DNA from: Apteryx mantelli
Taxonomy: Eukaryota; Chordata; Aves; Apterygiformes; Apterygidae
Direction of reading: 5' to 3'
Assembly (NCBI RefSeq): GCF_036417845.1
Contig: NC_089980.1
Location: 59,704,501 to 59,768,500, forward strand
Length of the DNA: 64,000 nucleotides
Shown here: positions 49,877-63,300 of the stretch, piece by piece
Position numbering within the stretch: the stretch's first letter is position 1
Layout of the letters: every line of letters begins with the position of its first letter
Notes under the pieces: model-generated
Database searches by the model: none
Told to the model about the DNA's origin: nothing
The model's input: the letters and a program-made list of their open reading frames with translations, nothing else
Made by a program: the position numbers and the translations under genes

Positions 49877-52822
49877 GTAAGCAATTTATGTTATAGTTAA
49901 AACACTTGTACTTTCAAACAGTGCTACTCAGACTGAGATCAAGTCATCCAAGGCTGCTTCTCCTTGCATCTAAGCTTTGCTTGGCACAGGAGAATAGTGG
50001 AAGCAGGTGCTGTGAGCCAGTCTGCTCTGGCAGGTGACCCAGTACCTCAGAGGGTCTGCTCAGTCTGTGTCGCAGACCTCTGTACTTCAGATAAAGCTGT
50101 AGCTTACGTGGGCCAAAATTCTTTTGCTGATATATGTTCCCTGAAAAGAAAAAGTTTTCCCAGTAGAGCAGCATTTTTGCCTGTCAAGCTATAACTTCAC
50201 TGGGGTTTTGCTAGCGTTATTGTGCCTGACAGTGATGGGATTGTTCCCTGCCCTCCCTGCACTCTTCCTAACCATTGTGACTGCCTGTTTTAAATGTGGA
50301 CTTAGCTTTAGAAACTTGCTCATCTGTCTTCTCCTGAGCCTCTGCAATGCCCCTGCCCTAGACTGGTAGAGAGTTGTAACAGCCACTGGTTTTGTCAGCT
50401 GGGAGTTGTACCAGGTCATGCTTGGTGAGCAGGAAGAGGTGCATGTTGCATTTGACCCTTGGTTATTTGTAACTACCCAGTTGTGGAGAACAAGAGTTAA
50501 TACTCTTGCTTTTTCTTCTGGTGGCCTAAGACGATCCTTCTATTTTACTGCTGATTTGAGAGTGAAGTCATGTCTAGCTTTATACCACAAGAATAACACT
50601 GCCTTATGGTGGGAAGGGGAGGAACTGTCAAGAGTTAGAGGAGAAAAGTATTGATTAACATTCAGACAGTGCTTTCAGAGTAGAAAAGTCTGTTTCAGAT
50701 TCAGGAACGTGCTGCTGCTGTTAGGAGGAAATAAGGGCAGAGCTAAAGAGCCTTTGTGAAGGTATCCAGGTTTTCTGTCCTCCACACAAAAACTAGGCGG
50801 CCTTCAGGCAGGGAGGGTTTGAGGGGATATAAATGGAAGAGGAGTGACACAGAGAAGGGAAGGGTATAAATGCTTGGAAGAAACTTTATTAGCTTGGGTG
50901 CCTTGTTGCTTACTGTTAATCACTTGGATGAGAACTTCAGCGCAAACTGTCTAAGGCCTGATGTTGCAAAAAGAGCATGTTTTAAGAAGAGTGATGAACA
51001 ATGCGTGAGGTCTTCAGGCAACTCAGTAGTACTCCTAGTTCCAGTTGTATTAATTGGAGAGTTTGATTCCACTGTTCACAGAAAACAGTTTGGATAGAGA
51101 ATAAGTTGGCAATGAAAACTACTTGGCTGAAACAGCAGCAGGGTATGAAGGAAAGCAAAAATATCTCCAATTTTACATCAGGCCCCTTCTCACCTCCTCC
51201 CCTCAACCCACTTGTTTCCCCTCTTTGTGTACAGTTCACCAGCTGTGCCCTGTGAGATGAGCTGGGGTGGGCTGCGTTCTTCACACCTCTATGCAATGAA
51301 CACATTGCTCTTCCAATCTGCTAGACTTAGCAGTATTTCTTGGGCCAGTCTGTCAAGTTGCTGAGGATATCTGAGAATTTAATTTGCAGTTTGCGTTCTT
51401 TTCATAAGTATTGCATGCTCTGGAGAGAAGTCAAACATGGTCTTGTGATTATGAACTCAATGGTTCCATCCATTTGTCTTTTAATTTAATAAAGTCAGTT
51501 CTGTCCAAAAGGTATTTCACATGTTGGACACACTAAGGTAATCTTTATTGCAACAGACAGAAATAAAATGTTCTTACTACAGGAATGAAAAATGTGGTGA
51601 GCTTCAGTCTCTTCCTGCCAAATTAAATACTGTAATCTTAAATCCAGATTTTTTTACTGCATGAAAATACACAGTCATCCTGTGCTTGAATTTATCTGAT
51701 TTGGGCATATAATTTGCTGTATAAATAGCTATATTTGCTAGTTTTTCTACTTAATGCATTCTACAAGTTTAGAACCTACTTACCAAATTATAGTTTAGAC
51801 AATGAAACAGTTTGAAAGACAAGAGAAGTTATATACTTTTGGTTTGGGAATTACAGAATATGTAATCAAGAGTTCATCCTCTATATTTAATTATGGGGCT
51901 TAAGGTTTTATTTTTAAGTACACAGAGTGTTTGTAGACTACTTTTAACCTTTGGACAGCTTTGAAGGAGTCACCACTGGTGAATTCTGGCAATGTTACTG
52001 CAAGGTAAAGTAGTTTTGTAAACGAGGAAACTGAGAGCTACTATATCTGATCTGCTAAGGCCATTTTGTGGTAAGAGAAGCTGAGATTTTCATCTCTCAC
52101 TCCCACTATTTCTTTCCAATTTTTTTTTATTTTCTTTTTTTCTGATTCCAGTGAGGAGATGTGGAAAGGAACAGGAAGCAGAAATGAGTTTTTCTGCAAA
52201 TAAGTTTATTTGGTTTGAGGAGAAAAAAAACGTGGGTTAGGAAATGTTTTGAGACAGAACTTTAACCATCTTTAGTTGCTTTTGATTTTAACTTTAAAAT
52301 AATTCTGTCTCCGTGACATGAGAGAGACAACATTTGATGTTCTTACGTGATACAGCTTTTGTTCCCTTCTCAGAACAGCTGAAATCAAACACTGTAATTA
52401 CTGCTCCTCAGAACAACTTTTCCCCTCTCTCCCGATTTCTGATGCATTCATCACTGTTTTCTTGGTGACAGTAACAAAATTAGCAATTGTAATTGCTTTT
52501 CTATAAGTTTCCGTTCTGCCTGAAGAGAGAAGCTCCCAAATTTTTCTCCCACAGAGTGGTGGCAGTCCCGCAGCACCCTGAAACTGGTGGGATTGCACCG
52601 TCCCTACGTTGAAGAGTGTGCCTGCTAACACCCAGTCGTTTCCTTGCAGACTTCACTTGGGTCTCTTTCAGCTGCTGTTGTTGTTAAGGCAGCATGTTCT
52701 TTAAGGATGCAGGTGGCACACTAGATTTTAGCTAAGGGATTTAAACAGAAAGGCTTGGGCTCTGAAGGTGGCCTAAAATGTGAGGGGATGAAGAGCTGGC
52801 TCATCTGATATGATGAGTGCTT

Positions 52823-52840
52823 CTCTTTTGATCAAAAGAG
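52823..52840. repeat. 18-bp perfect palindrome
   Basis: CTCTTTTGATCAAAAGAG equals its own reverse complement. Confidence 0.9.
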
Positions 52841-55800
52841 GGCTTCAGCCTCTTGCCCGTGCTTAAGACCCAACCTCATTCCTCCCAGTTAGACAGGAGA
52901 GGAATTTGCTGTGCATACCCTACAAGTGAAGCCCCAATAGCCCCGAAGTCATGCAAGTCCCCTCTGTTAAACTGAATATGAAAGATCGTTGTCAGGTGTG
53001 GGCTTGCCTGGTGTGGAGGGAAGGGACAAGGAAGGTGGTGGAAAGAGACTTAAGCTCTCCCATTCGTTCACACTTGCCATTTGCTGTTTCTCAGCTGTGA
53101 CGCTGACAACTCACCTCACTACTACCTTCCCTGTAGTGCCAGGGCTTCCCTTTCGCACCTCCAGGGCTAGAAAGAAGTGTCAGCACCACACAACAGCTGT
53201 GCGTTGCTTACACCCCCTCCCAGCAGTAGCCCCATGCAGCAGGATCACCTCTGTTGTGGCACCTGGTGTGGAGAATCCCCCAGCCATCCCACTGCTACGC
53301 GGGCTGCCTGCACCTCTGTCTGAGCCACCCCAGCACCAACAGGGCACTTCAGGGCCAAGCACTGCCTCAGCTACTAGAAAGGGGGTGCCTGCAGATGTGG
53401 GAAAGGGCAATGCCGTCACCTTCTCTGGCTGTCTGCCCTTTACCTTATTATCATCTCTGCCTTCACTGAGTAGCACTGCAAGCACCTATCTTCCTGTCTT
53501 GTACTCAGTTATCATCTCACTCATCGCTCCCTGTGAGCAACAGCATGCCGTGGCTGGTAAATAAATGAACAGTTACTTGAGTTCTGGGTAGGGTTTAGTG
53601 TTGGAGTTTAGGACTTGTTAGGGATTCGCTTTGACTCATTTGCCCTCTTGTCTTTGACCCATTGTACATGTATATTTGAAAACATTTAGACAGTATCATT
53701 TGGCTGTAGGCTGGAAAAGGGCCTGGGTAAGCACATTTCACTCTGCTTTTTCTTCTTATGTCTGAAAGCTACTCTCTTCAAGCTGAAACTGTGAGTAATT
53801 TGTAGTGAACTGCTGAGATTAATGGAAGACTTACACAGACCAGTGGGGCCTGGCCTGCTTCATATTATTGTATAGGTTTATAGGAAGGGTTACTTGGAAG
53901 CCATTGCCGTTAAAAGTAGCTTTAAGGCAAAGTTTGTTTCTGTCTAGTGCTGCTGTCTGAGTAGATGTTGCTTCTATAAACTATAATTTTGTCCATTCTT
54001 AAAATTCCTTTTAGTTTAGTGTTTTGTTTTGTTTTTTTCTATAAGGCATGAAATTCACCTAAATGAAGAGGGCTACCACAGGATTTAGTTACCAGCTGCA
54101 GCCTTTGGAAGGACTTAGGTTAACTTTTATCCTGTGTGTGGATCTGGCAAAAAGCAGCATGGGAGAATGGTGAATTTTACCCTATAAACAGAGTAAAAGT
54201 GAAATCACAGAAGCATCATTTGTTTCTCTCTAAAAAAAGTCAAAACCTTATATGAATAATTTGCTTTTCTGTGTACCACTGACTGTGCATGAGCTATTGT
54301 CTAGTCTGGATAAGCAACAAGGAAGCCAAATTATGCCTTTAATAGAGTAAGTCCTAAATGATTTCTCTAGGTGAAAGCACTCAATTCCTACCAGTGTAAG
54401 TGACAGCAGAAAACCAGTAGCGAATGTTGGAGGTAAAGTCCTCTCTTGGTTTTTGGAGAGAGGCTTGTTTGTAGACACTTTCAGGTGACTTTTTGTAATT
54501 GTTTCCAAACAAAGGGAGGATTAGTGGAGATGTCACCAAACCGTGAGGAGGCCTGGTGGCCCTTTCATCCTGCCCCAGTCTGAAGGTAGGCCACATAGGC
54601 CCTGTTTGCATGACCCAAGACAAATATATCTTGGCTCATTGCTTGTTACTATAAGCTTGACTGAAGCAGAAGTGATTGTTCACAAATATGTGAGAGAAAA
54701 ATAAAGCAGAGAAATGGAAGGACAGCCTTTTATACATGAAAAGGGGAAAAGACCACTTGAAAATGAATTTTAAAACCCCACCTTTTCAGGCAATTGACAG
54801 AATGACAGCAAGAGAAAATGTAGTGCTGTCAAGATATTTTTAGAAGAATTATACTGTATGAAAGATAAAATAGTTCAGACTAAGAATTTAAAGAGGTTGG
54901 TTGAAATGAAGTGGCGTATTTTTCTGCGTCCAGTTTGTGACATCTTAAAAGTGTTCTTGGAGTGGGGAAGGAAAAACAAGAGGGAAAAATGGCACATACG
55001 CAGATTTGCTTCTGTATTCTTTCATATTTTTCTAGTGTTTTGCATCTTAGGAATACGTTTCTATTTACACAAGTAGTTATGAGTAGTTACAATAGTGAGC
55101 GGTTTCATGGTGATAACACTGTGCCTGTGCAAAGCCAGCATATAGATAGCTAGCTGGATGCAAGTCTGTGGAGAATCAGACCCAGAAAGCTTTCGTTTTT
55201 CTCCATGAAATGCAAATGGTTTTCAATCAAAGGCCTTGTCTGCTCACAAACTGGCACTAATTTAAATGTATCTGCATTTTGTAACTGATAGAGGCAATCA
55301 GTGTAGGTTTTACATAGACATTGCCTAGAGCGTTTCCTGGTTTTGTATTCCTGCCCACCATGGTTAGAGATATATATGTAACCTCTTTATTAAGATTTGC
55401 TTGTGTTCTTCAGTGCTTATGTACAAACATTTATAAACGTTAGTGCTGTTGCACTTTCCTTAAATTCCCTGTTCCTATCATACAAACACATGTACACATC
55501 TGCTTTCAATTCTAATATGTTTTGAATATGAGCTTCAGTTATAGGTTAAATGAAGATCCTCAGCCCCATGAATTAAAAAAATATATATTTAAAATATTTT
55601 TCCTCTGCTATTAATTCTTTTTAAATTCTCTTTAAAAGAAATGCTTTTACTGCCTTGCTGCAGTAAAACCCTAAATAATAACCCTAAAATAGAGGAGAAC
55701 TGGATTCAGAATATGTAATGCATCATATAATTTACTTTCAAAATTTAGTTTTTACATTTTAATGCTACTCCTGAGTCCTAAAATAGAAATGAAAATCAGT

Positions 55801-58800
55801 ATGTAAATCCTGCTGTCTATTTGTTCTTCTTTCTGCCTTCCCTGTGACTTTTGAACACATTGGCCAGTTTATCTCAGTTTGACAGGGAGATTAAGGCCTC
55901 AAATATATTTAGGTTTTGAAAAAAATTGTGAAAATGGGTATCTGGAAACAGGAGAATGAGTCAGTGAGGCACAAATCTGAAGAAAAGACTGAAGTGCAAG
56001 TTCAGGTTGTCTTTTTCTCTCAGTTTGATGGTCTGTTCAGCACGGGCACTGCAATGATCCAGCGAGTGCTGCCCAGCTGCTGGTGTAGAATTTAGGGATA
56101 ATGGGCAGGAAATGGAAATTTTACAGTAAGGGAAGGAGGTCATAGAGGATATGGAGCAACTTCTTTTGTTACTGCTGCTGCCCTTCATTTTTAATGTAAT
56201 TAAAGTTGCTATGGACTCATTAACTTGCTATGTCTAAGTGCACCAAGTCCTGAAGTGTGATGCATATATAACATTCAGTCCATCACAGGTCCAAAATGAC
56301 TGGAGTAGGGAAGAACCAAAGAAGGAAATGTTGATCATAGACCAAGGTGACTAAAATGTGGACAAGCATGTTGGCTGTCTGGATAAATTTTTTTGTTGTA
56401 CTGTGAAAGAAGAGCTGAAAGACAGGAAATATTCCAGCATTGGTAAGCAGGCATATAAAAAGTAAAAAATTCAGAAATGGGAAAGATATTGCTGTTAATA
56501 GCAATGGAGAAAAGGATATAACAGAAAGAAGAATATAAGCTGTTCAGTAATACTGGCAAAGTTTAGCATTAAACAAATCGTCATCCTTCCAGGGCAGCAC
56601 ATCAGAAGTGTTATTAGGTGTATAGGACTAAACTGAGGGAGATCTGTTAGGTATTGAGATGTAGATTTGTGAGCCATTTACCTAAAGGTAATAGTTATAT
56701 CAGTGTGAAGAGTGGAGGCTCCCTGAGGATAAGATACAGAAGATGAGACCCAGCTTTGAAGAGCTCTCACAGACAGGAGACAAGAGACAGAGAACGAGGA
56801 GCCATTAGAGGAGATGAGGAATCCATACATGTGCTAGGCTGCAATATAACATAGAGATAACTTTGTTAGGACTTTCTTGGGCATCAGAAGTGCCCATGGC
56901 TTACTCCACTGAGCTCAGATCAGACTGTTACTGGTAGCTGAACTTGCCTGTTAAAACTAAATTGGATGTCTCTACTTACAGCATAGAGGTAACTTTAAAA
57001 CAAGGGACCAAAATCAAGATGAACTTCAAAGGAGAAGGATGATGAGGAAGGGTAGAAGTCAGGAAGAAGAAAATATAGTGCCACAAGTAATGGATCTGAA
57101 GAGGGGATAAAGCTGAATGAGGTGCATGCAGTTTTCATCACAGATGATACACAGAGGTGGAAGGGAAGAAGCCAGGTTGGGTCAAGGAATACACTGATGG
57201 GAGGAAGGGGCCTGATAGTGAGCAGGAGTATTAGGCTTCAGAGGGATGAGGCAGAAGTTTGAGAATCAAAGAAGGCCTGGGACCTATTTTTTCATGCGTG
57301 CAGTGGGTACTGTAGTGTACTTGAATGTTAGTAGGTGAAGACTACCACTCCCTTCTCTCTCCTCCCATTCCTATTTTTAATCACAGCAAAATAACCCCCC
57401 AAATCTTTCCACTTCATGCTTCAAGCAGCTTTCCTTTTCCTAAGCTGTATCACTTTGTGTGTCAGGTGCCTCTTGTCCTGAAAAGGCCTCTGGCTTTTCC
57501 TCCTCTCAAGCATCACTGAAATGCGCCTGCCTCAGAGCGAGGAGGTGGGAGTCTGTACATGTGGGGGCTGGTCCCTCAGTGCAGGAGCAAGATAGACAGA
57601 GCCTCTCTTTATGGGGAATGGCTTTTGAGGAACTCTGTTTTCTGAGAGGACCAACCTTGCCATCCCCACCCAAATAATCTTTCACTTTTTTGTATAGAAA
57701 TTTCAGAAAAGCAGTCACTGACAGCCAGAAAATTGTAATCAGTTGTACAAACTTCCTTCCCTTTCCAGCCCATCTTCCACTTGCACTTGTAATTCCAAAC
57801 CAGGGTCTACTAGACACCAGCCATTCCGGTTTTAAATCTATTGATACAGCAGCAGAGATTAACAAGCAGTTAATATTCACTTCAATTTAAGGCTGTTTGT
57901 TAGCCTCAGCAGCAAGTGTAGTTAGGTGTACAGCAGTAGATGCCAGAGTCTGGATCAAAATCAGATCTCATGTGTCATTTTGGGGAAATAGAAGCATGCA
58001 TATAACATAGATTCATAAGAAGGGTTGAGGTTTGAGGATTATTTGATAATGAAAAATCATTATTTACTTAGAACACTTAAGGTAGTTCATTTTAAAGTGG
58101 AATGATGTTTCACTGAAGAATTTTTTTTCCGAAAACTGTATCAGAGGCAGGGCATGGGTTGGGCCTTGGTGTGAAATTAAGCTTTATTCTTCATTAAGAG
58201 TTTAAGGTGCTCTTGGTGAAGCTTACTCAAGGGAGACACTGCTGTGCTAGCTTGCTGGTTATCGAACAGATGGATTATGGATGGAAAAAAATCCATGTGG
58301 AAGTCGATGTGAAGTAGCTGATGTATTGTGAATTCACAGGTGGCCTTTCTAAGTATGAACTTCCTTTTTTAGACCTGGAAATGTTAAGGAGTAAGCTTCT
58401 TTAAATAGAGCTGGTACAAAACAGTTACTCAGGTTATTCCTCTGCAAAGATGGGCCCTTTGAAGTTATTTCATATTAAGTATTTCCAGTATCTCTGAAAT
58501 GAGGCTTGATAATCAGGAAAAAAATCTAGAGTTGTTAACCACAAATATTCCATGAGTGGAGGAGTTCACAGATATGATATTGCCAGTTTCTTCATACCCC
58601 TGCAGGGGTGACTGATGTGTATAAAGATGTGGAGAAGGGAAGAATCATGCCAGCTCCTTTTTAGGAGTACGGATAAGGAAAGCTAGGGGAGCACCTCACC
58701 TTGATGCTTTCAGCAACCTTGTAGTGAAAAAGAAAGTCATAATGTCATTTCTTTTTCTGAAAACATGGGGTTATTCATGCATGTAGTTTACAAATAGTAA

Positions 58801-59295
58801 CTGCCAAGGTCATGCGTCAGTGTGGTCAGGGAGTTTCATATTTAATCTAGTAGTAGTATGTAGTGTGCTCGTGAAGCTGTGTCACTGGGACAGGTACTTG
58901 CCTGCGGGAATTAGAAAGTGCTCTCTAAGAACTGTGATGTCTTGTGCTGACAAGTCTTTTATTGGTGTGAACTCTCACTGCTTTCTTCGTCAGGACAGCT
59001 GCTGGGTGAGCAGATTCTGCTTCAGCTGTGTCAAAGAACAAATTCGCAACTGGACAGGAAATTTTGAGAGCTGAGATGAGAAATGAGTTTTGGGAATATA
59101 GGAACAATTAAATAACTTATTATTTTTGTATGCATTATTTTTTTATGCTGAAAAACACATAGGCAGCCTGATATGTAATAAATATGTTACATTCTAATTT
59201 CACTTTAAAATATGAAAGTGGGCATTTTACTGTTTGTGTATTGGTCATTACTGAATCTCTCATGTGCCATTTATGTTGTAGTTCCATATAACTTA

Positions 59296-59355
59296 TTAAT
59301 ATTATTATCATGTACATATTAATATTATTATATGTTAATATTATTGTCATGTACA
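59296..59355 (+). repeat. AT-rich degenerate tandem repeat
   Basis: Units of the type TTAATATTATTATCATGTAC occur about three times, the middle one shortened. Confidence 0.75.
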
Positions 59356-59663
59356 GAGAGTTAGGCATAGTATAATATATAGGTTGCTCTGTAAAAGGGT
59401 TGCAGGTGCGTTTGGCTAAGGCTATACTTTGCAGGTCTGTTTTCTATCACCTTGCTCTTTGTGTTGTCATTTATATCAGTGCAAGTAGGTGTAAACTGCT
59501 GCTAATTCAGGGAGGTGGCAATGACTGCCCAAGGTGCAGAGACAAGAGAATCAGACTTTATATATGTAATACCCTATATTGCACTGCAGAATATGTTCCC
59601 TATTCATTTTTCTTTCAGTGTGCTTTTCAAATCAATAGGTACTTCTTGTGTTGTTTTTTGCAG

Positions 59664-59713
59664 AAGAGCATACAGAGTCACTTTATCAAAAATTTTTTGA
59701 TGACCTCTGTTAG
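59664..59713 (+). CDS. candidate downstream exon (EHTESLYQKFFDDLC-stop)
   Basis: The acceptor TTGTGTTGTTTTTTGCAG precedes an open stretch giving EHTESLYQKFFDDLC and TAG at 59711-59713, if entered in phase 1. Exon g ends in phase 0, so an intervening exon would be needed. Entered in phase 0 the sequence is also open for a similar length. Composition suits the unidentified gene, but the stretch is short enough to be chance. Confidence 0.25.
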
Positions 59714-60127
59714 AGTGTGAAAGCAAATGCAAAAGGAACACTTAAAGGAACAGTTAATAAAGTTTTTTTAGTTGTTGATTTTTTTTCTCCTAAAAAAGCA
59801 TCCTTCATTTTGTCTGGCTTATGGACCCAAGACCCACACATTCCGTTGTTAAGGTATCACTAATGATGTGCTAGTTCTCAAGGATGTATCAGAGTGCTGC
59901 AGCTAACACCCGATAACACTGCTCACTCCAGTGCTGGCACACTTTGCCTGCTGAGTGCAAAAATCTCTCCTGAAACAGATCTGAAGCAAGAAGTGGGGAT
60001 CTGCATTGACTTGCAGGACCGTACAGCAAGTAGCATAAAAATAAATTCTTATTCAGACTCCTCTTTTTCAGGATACTAAATAGAATACCTGGTCATTTCC
60101 CTCTTGAATGCATTGTTTTTCCCCTTG

Positions 60128-60145
60128 TTTCCTGTATACAGGAAA
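60128..60145. repeat. 18-bp perfect palindrome
   Basis: TTTCCTGTATACAGGAAA equals its own reverse complement. It contains facing TTCC/GGAA half-sites as in ETS or STAT sites; any binding is speculative. Confidence 0.9.
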
Positions 60146-60260
60146 TACAAGTGTTACTCGTGTTTCAAATGTTTAGCCTTTTCCCTTTTTAAAGCACGCT
60201 AGTTACGCATTGTGGTAAGATTTTCCTTTTCTTTTTTTTTTCCTTACATTTTTTTCACAG

Positions 60261-60319
60261 GACCGAAATTAAATAGAGCTCCTATATTTGATACATTGAC
60301 AAGGCTATGGAAGTTATAA
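60261..60319 (+). CDS. candidate terminal exon (PKLNRAPIFDTLTRLWKL-stop)
   Basis: A very strong acceptor (long T/C tract, TTTTTTTCACAG ending 60260) is followed by an open stretch PKLNRAPIFDTLTRLWKL and TAA at 60317-60319, if entered in phase 1. The peptide reads like a protein C-terminus. It would suit the end of the unidentified gene, but no exon ending in phase 1 was identified to join it. No AATAAA was located close behind. Confidence 0.3.
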
Positions 60320-63300
60320 TTAATATCTTTTCTCTGAGATTGAGCCTTCCTTAACTTCTGTTTTGTCAGAATAAACCTGCACAGTTAAAGCAATGAAAGT
60401 CTCCGAATTGAGACTGAATGTAGAACAGTATGAATCTGACAGAGAACTACAGGGTGCAAATGCTTGTAGAGGTTGCTGGAAATAATTATCTTCTCTTGAT
60501 TTTAACTCTTGTTTGCAGGCTGTGCTGGGTTTCTGCAGAGAGAGAACTACTTTGTTGTTTATGAACTACAATATATAGCTAACATCTGGCGCTAGGTCAG
60601 AGGCAGGTACACTATGTTCTCTCTTTGCTCAGCTGGCCTCTTACTTAAACTGCCTGCTGTAACTGGGATGTTTGTAGTTATTTTCTCTCTTGATAGTAGT
60701 TTGTGTTGTGCTATATGGGCAGAAAGACATAGACAAGGTTGTTTGTAGGTTTCTTTGATTAGACCAGTTTGAAAAAGTAGATAACCTTTGAGTTACATAG
60801 ACCTTTCTCCAGACTAAGAGCAAGAATCTTGTCATTTGAAGAACTCTAACCAAAGTTTAGGACTATGACTTTATTTTGCAAATTCCATAACTAGATAACA
60901 TTTAGCCTGATAGTTATAGGAGACTTAGAACTTCAAAGGGTGTTTTCTCCCTGACATCTCCTCATCTAATCCTGTCTTTACTCATAAAGTTTAAATGCCA
61001 GGAGGACCTGACAGATTATTGACCTGGTCTCCTGTTTAAGGGTCCGTTACATTTTGCCCAGCTACCACATAGGAGGTCCAGTGACTTGTGTTTGGCCAAT
61101 ATAGATTGCCCAGACAGGCATTCAGTTTTGGTCAGATGGCATCAAAAATGGAAAATCCATTTGCTTTGCTTGATAGTAGCAGTGAGTGGTGTTCTCTGTT
61201 CAAAATGTATGCTCTGTTGCCCTTTGGAGTTCCTTCTGATATTTCCTTCCATTCATTGCTCCTGCTTTTGTCTGCTGTTTTAAAGAGCTGTTCAGTACCT
61301 GGAATATTTTCCCTATGGAATTATTTATATCCTGATTTCATCTCACTTTTCAAAATTTTTTTTTTGATCATTGAAATTGACTGTAATATTTAAATCTCTC
61401 ACTGGAGATACTTTCTGCGGTCAATTAAAAAATGTTTGGCTTCCTCCTGTTGCAATCCAATTTTTCAGAATCTTTTTCATTGCTTTTTTGTCAGAACTGT
61501 GTTCCAGGGGTACCAGTGTGCAGAGATGAAAAACGTCTTTCAGCTGTTTGTTACTGTGTTTCCTGTTCAGCTAAGTTTCAGTTCTCAGTACCTCATAAGG
61601 AGCCCTTGGTGCATTTCTGGTCTTTTATGATCCCCGGTTCCTTTCCAGAGTTGCTCCCATCTCTGCAGGTTTGACCTGCATTCCTCATCCCTAGGTAAGC
61701 ATGGGGCTGTGTTGCAGTGCATACTGTCAAGCTGACCCATTCAAACGAGTAAGCAAGGTGACTCCACAGGCCTGCCTCCTCTTTTTTATCCTTCCACCAA
61801 TTTATGTTGCCTGAAAGCTTAAGCAACAACAATGCTGTATTTCTTCTCAGGTCACAGAACATCCCTGGACTGACTGACACACTCTACAACATTTCTTTTG
61901 GGACAGGCCAGGGGTATGCTGAGTCCTTCTCAAGAAACCATTTTTTGCCATCTCTGAGGATGCGTTTACGCACATCGGTGTGGACAGTCAGTTTTCATCT
62001 CCACCATGCTCAGAGGCGGCTGGAGAAGTGACCTTGGTCTTGCTGTGTATTTGCGTTTATGTTGTCCCCATGTACCCCACGTAACGCAGAGGTACCATAA
62101 CATGTAGACTGGCCTAGCATGATGCTGATGAGAAGACGTGTTTGACTGAAGGCTGCACTGGCCACAACAGGCTTTAACCCAGTTGCCTGAGTATAGGCAC
62201 CTAGTTCCATCTGAGATGCCCTAGGGCTGTCCTAGGTAGTTGCCTAGCCACATTATACTTTGCATCCTTCAGGATGTCATCCAGAGTGAAGCAGAGTGCC
62301 TCTGTTGAGGTGACTGGATCAAATACACTGCTATGTGCACTTAAAAACATAGAAAAAATGTTGGTTGCAAGGGACCTCTGGAGGTTTCCAGTCCAATCTC
62401 TGCTCCAGGAAGGACCAATTTCAAATCTAGATCAGGTTGCTCAGGGTCTTTTCTAGTTGAACTTGTCTGTCTAGACACACCAGTTCCGAATCTGCCCACT
62501 GTCAAGGACATCTTTAATCAGAATTTCACAGGGAAATTTTAAGTCAAATCCCATATAAAATCAAATTGTATTGCATCCACAAAGTTATTATTGCTAACTG
62601 AACGGGTAATCTCAAATAATGAAGAAATGACTGCATTCATTATGTGTGTATTCAATAAATCATTATAATGAGCTGTTTCATCTAAGGATTAGCAAATTGT
62701 CAAAGGCGTTGACTGAACTTGTGCGTAAGACTTGCTATCAGCTGATCTGAACGGAACTTCCTTCGTGACAGAGGTTTTCTTTGCTACCTCATTCATTTCA
62801 TGAACCTTTGCACCTCTGGCTTGCGCCTGGAGGTAAAAATGCCCAGATACCTTGTTCCTGTGTTGATTCCAGCAGAGCCAGAGCCAGGCACTGCTAGAAC
62901 TCCAATACGATGCTGTGCATATTCATCTCCTGGGAGCTACAGGTAGCTGCCACTTGATCAGCAGTGACTGAAGGCAGGTGAAGGAAACTATTGGGAAGAA
63001 CAGTGAAGCAATGCAGTTGAACCACTGTAGGTCTTATGGAAATGTAATAGCCACCCAGAGTAAACAAGAACATCATTGTTTTTAAGGTTTCATCAGAACA
63101 GTCTGCACAAAGATTACTAGGGTACTCTTTCTTTTTTTCTTTTCTTCCTTTTTCTGACTTGAAAGGGGTAACATGACCTGCCAAGACTTTAAATGTTTGT
63201 TTCCAAGCCCTGGTGCTTTCTTGGCCTCTGAACCAGACCTTTTATCTTGATGCATACCTGCCCTTTATGAAAGATGTCAGAAAGAAGCAGTGTAATTTCC

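Larger units (their letters stand above)
49877..59663. other. intron or intergenic, no exon assigned
   Basis: No exon here could be joined with confidence. Short open pieces with acceptors occur at 50699 (IQERAAA), 55878 (FDREIKASNIF, phase 0 to 2) and about 57699 (NFRKAVTDSQKI, phase 2 to 0). The last two are phase-compatible with exon g and with each other. They are too short to call. A 191-codon open frame at 52989-53564 has no recognisable features. An 18-bp palindrome lies at 52823-52840. Confidence 0.4.

Noticed and set aside
52151..52240. Exon after the strong T/C tract ending at 52149
   Set aside because: Open only if entered in phase 1, which exon g does not supply, and no good donor follows.
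52989..53564. 191-codon open frame, Pro/Ser/Thr-rich
   Set aside because: Longest non-CpG frame, but no motif and minus-strand frames are open over the same stretch, a sign of a locally stop-poor region; no junction to exon g seen.
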